Source of the DNA: a bacterium
GTDB lineage: Bacteria > DRYD01 > JALUEN01
Direction: 5' to 3'
Length of the DNA: 5,530 bases
Assembly: GCA_027052755.1 (NCBI GenBank)
Contig: JALUEN010000053.1
Location: forward strand, 1 to 5,530
The position numbers were made by a program, and so were the translations under genes. The notes below the pieces were generated by a model. It was given only the letters and a program-made list of their open reading frames with translations, was not told where the DNA came from and did no database searches. Below are positions 4,708-5,530 of this stretch, piece by piece (within the stretch, counting starts at the first letter, position 1; each line of letters begins with the position of its first letter).

Positions 4708-5530
4708 TTACATAACCCTCCTTAACTCCTGAGCTAACTCTACAGGCTCAAAAGGCCTCCCATCATAACGATTGATCAAGTGATGAACTTTTAGAGAGGT
4801 TTTCTCCTGAATAAGCCTCGCAAACAGCCCCGTAGAAGATTCCTCAACCACCACTACTTTAGAGAATCTTCCACCTGAGATTAGCTTCTCAAACTCCCAC
4901 AGTGGGAATGGTTCCAGGTAAATTGGCTGGGCTACAGCTAGAGGTAATCCCAAGTATTTCAGGCTCTCAAGAACACTCATGGTAGTGGATCCGTAGGTAA
5001 CCACCAGAAGGTCATGCTCAGAATCTGAGTTAAAGAGGTTCAAGGTTCGGATACCTTTCAAGTACTCCACGAGGTTCTCTCCCTTTCTCCTCCTCTTATC
5101 GGCCACGGATTTTATCATCTCTGGATCCTCGGTTGTTACACCGTACTCGTCGTGTTCGTAGCTATTCCACTTGATCACCTCTCTACTTGGGGGAAAGGCT
5201 AGAGGTGATATACCGGAATCAGTTAACTTGTATCTCTTGTAAATCTCTCCAGGCTTAGGGTGATAGATCTCCACCTGGTGTTTTGAGATGATATCTGAAA
5301 CCTTTTCAAAGTCAAGCTCTACAGTCTTCCTGCTCTCTGAGAGGTGCTTCTCGGTCAAGAGAATAGCGGGGGTCTGAAACTTCCAAGCTAGTTGAAGCAG
5401 TTCAGCAGCCAGGTAGAAAGCCTCCTCCATAGTACCTGGGGAAGCCACTATCCTAGAAAACTCTCCATGTCCTTGGTATATAGCGAAGATAATATCTCCC
5501 TTAAATGTATAATTTGGTACACCTGTTGAA
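4708..5530 (-). CDS. 2-oxoacid:ferredoxin oxidoreductase, alpha subunit (partial, N-terminus beyond right edge)
   Basis: The frame is open from the right edge to TAA at 4708-4710: 273 codons of the C-terminal part. The gene does not start at the GTG at 5446-5448; reading upstream continues in frame with STGVPNYTF...IYQGHGEFSRIVASPG, a clear match to the STGxP and GHGEF-R segments of KorA-type alpha subunits. Further hallmarks are EEAFYLAAELLQLAWKF, TPAILLTEKHLSES, YEHDEYGVTTEDPE and the C-terminal transketolase-like domain with VVTYGST and RYDGRPFEPVE. The subunit pairs with beta to build the 2-oxoacid and CoA sites. Crenarchaeal alpha subunits are usually fused gamma-alpha chains of about 600-630 residues; whether this one is fused cannot be seen. 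One oddity is VVEESSTGLFARLI, where relatives usually have an NYTGQ-like segment. It is separated from the beta gene by a single base. Confidence 0.9.
   Translation of the reverse strand, partial: STGVPNYTFKGDIIFAIYQGHGEFSRIVASPGTMEEAFYLAAELLQLAWKFQTPAILLTEKHLSESRKTVELDFEKVSDIISKHQVEIYHPKPGEIYKRYKLTDSGISPLAFPPSREVIKWNSYEHDEYGVTTEDPEMIKSVADKRRRKGENLVEYLKGIRTLNLFNSDSEHDLLVVTYGSTTMSVLESLKYLGLPLAVAQPIYLEPFPLWEFEKLISGGRFSKVVVVEESSTGLFARLIQEKTSLKVHHLINRYDGRPFEPVELAQELRRVM
4716..4721 (-). promoter_or_regulatory. Ribosome binding site of the beta subunit gene, inside the alpha 3' end
   Basis: GGAGGG on the minus strand, 9 bases before the ATG at 4706. It lies within the last codons of the alpha gene, supporting translational coupling of the two subunits. 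Confidence 0.65.

Noticed and set aside
4780..4811. Possible C/D-box RNA: GTGATGA followed about 20 bases later by CTGA on the plus strand
   Set aside because: No matching internal C' box and second D box were found at the right spacing, and the stretch lies inside the conserved alpha-subunit coding sequence on the other strand.
5446..5448. GTG as the start of the oxidoreductase alpha subunit (246-residue version)
   Set aside because: The frame continues upstream to the window edge with family-conserved sequence (STGVP, GHGEFSR), so this GTG is an internal valine codon.

Overview
The window most resembles the chromosome of a thermophilic archaeon (Thermoproteota-like; Sulfolobales or Korarchaeia would both fit). 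Four things suggest this: a TldD/TldE pair of archaeal length, a two-gene 2-oxoacid:ferredoxin oxidoreductase close to the crenarchaeal type, heavy use of AGG/AGA and ATA codons, and proteins rich in Glu, Lys, Arg and Ile/Val. Sampled genic lines run at about 40-45% G+C, while the one long intergenic stretch is about 35%. A thermophilic bacterium cannot be excluded from this sequence alone. Taxonomy here is inference.

Layout: (1) Positions 1-2087, minus strand, hold tldD followed 42 bp later by a tldE/pmbA-like gene that runs off the left edge. (2) Positions 2088-2501 are an AT-rich divergent intergenic region of 414 bp with promoter-like elements and a few short palindromes, but no gene I can support. 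(3) Positions 2502-3347, plus strand, hold a SpoU/TrmH-family RNA 2'-O-methyltransferase with a TTG start behind a strong Shine-Dalgarno sequence. Its last 8 bases overlap the end of the convergent gene. (4) Positions 3340-5530, minus strand, form a tight run: the 2-oxoacid:ferredoxin oxidoreductase alpha subunit (running in from the right edge), the beta subunit (1-base gap), then a one-cysteine peroxiredoxin (26-base gap).

How the genes work together: TldD and TldE are expected to form a cytosolic zinc-dependent peptidase in which TldD carries the metal site. The oxidoreductase subunits form an oxygen-sensitive, thiamine-diphosphate and [4Fe-4S] enzyme that oxidatively decarboxylates a 2-oxoacid to an acyl-CoA and reduces ferredoxin. 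The co-directional peroxiredoxin could protect it from peroxide. The methyltransferase is a separate plus-strand unit.

Most of the window is conserved housekeeping and central metabolism. I see no mobile element, CRISPR array, tRNA, rRNA or defence system, and nothing that amounts to an undescribed system. The items most worth a second look are the 8-codon reading frame just upstream of the methyltransferase, unusual residues at usually conserved sites of both oxidoreductase subunits, and the oxidoreductase-peroxiredoxin gene cluster.
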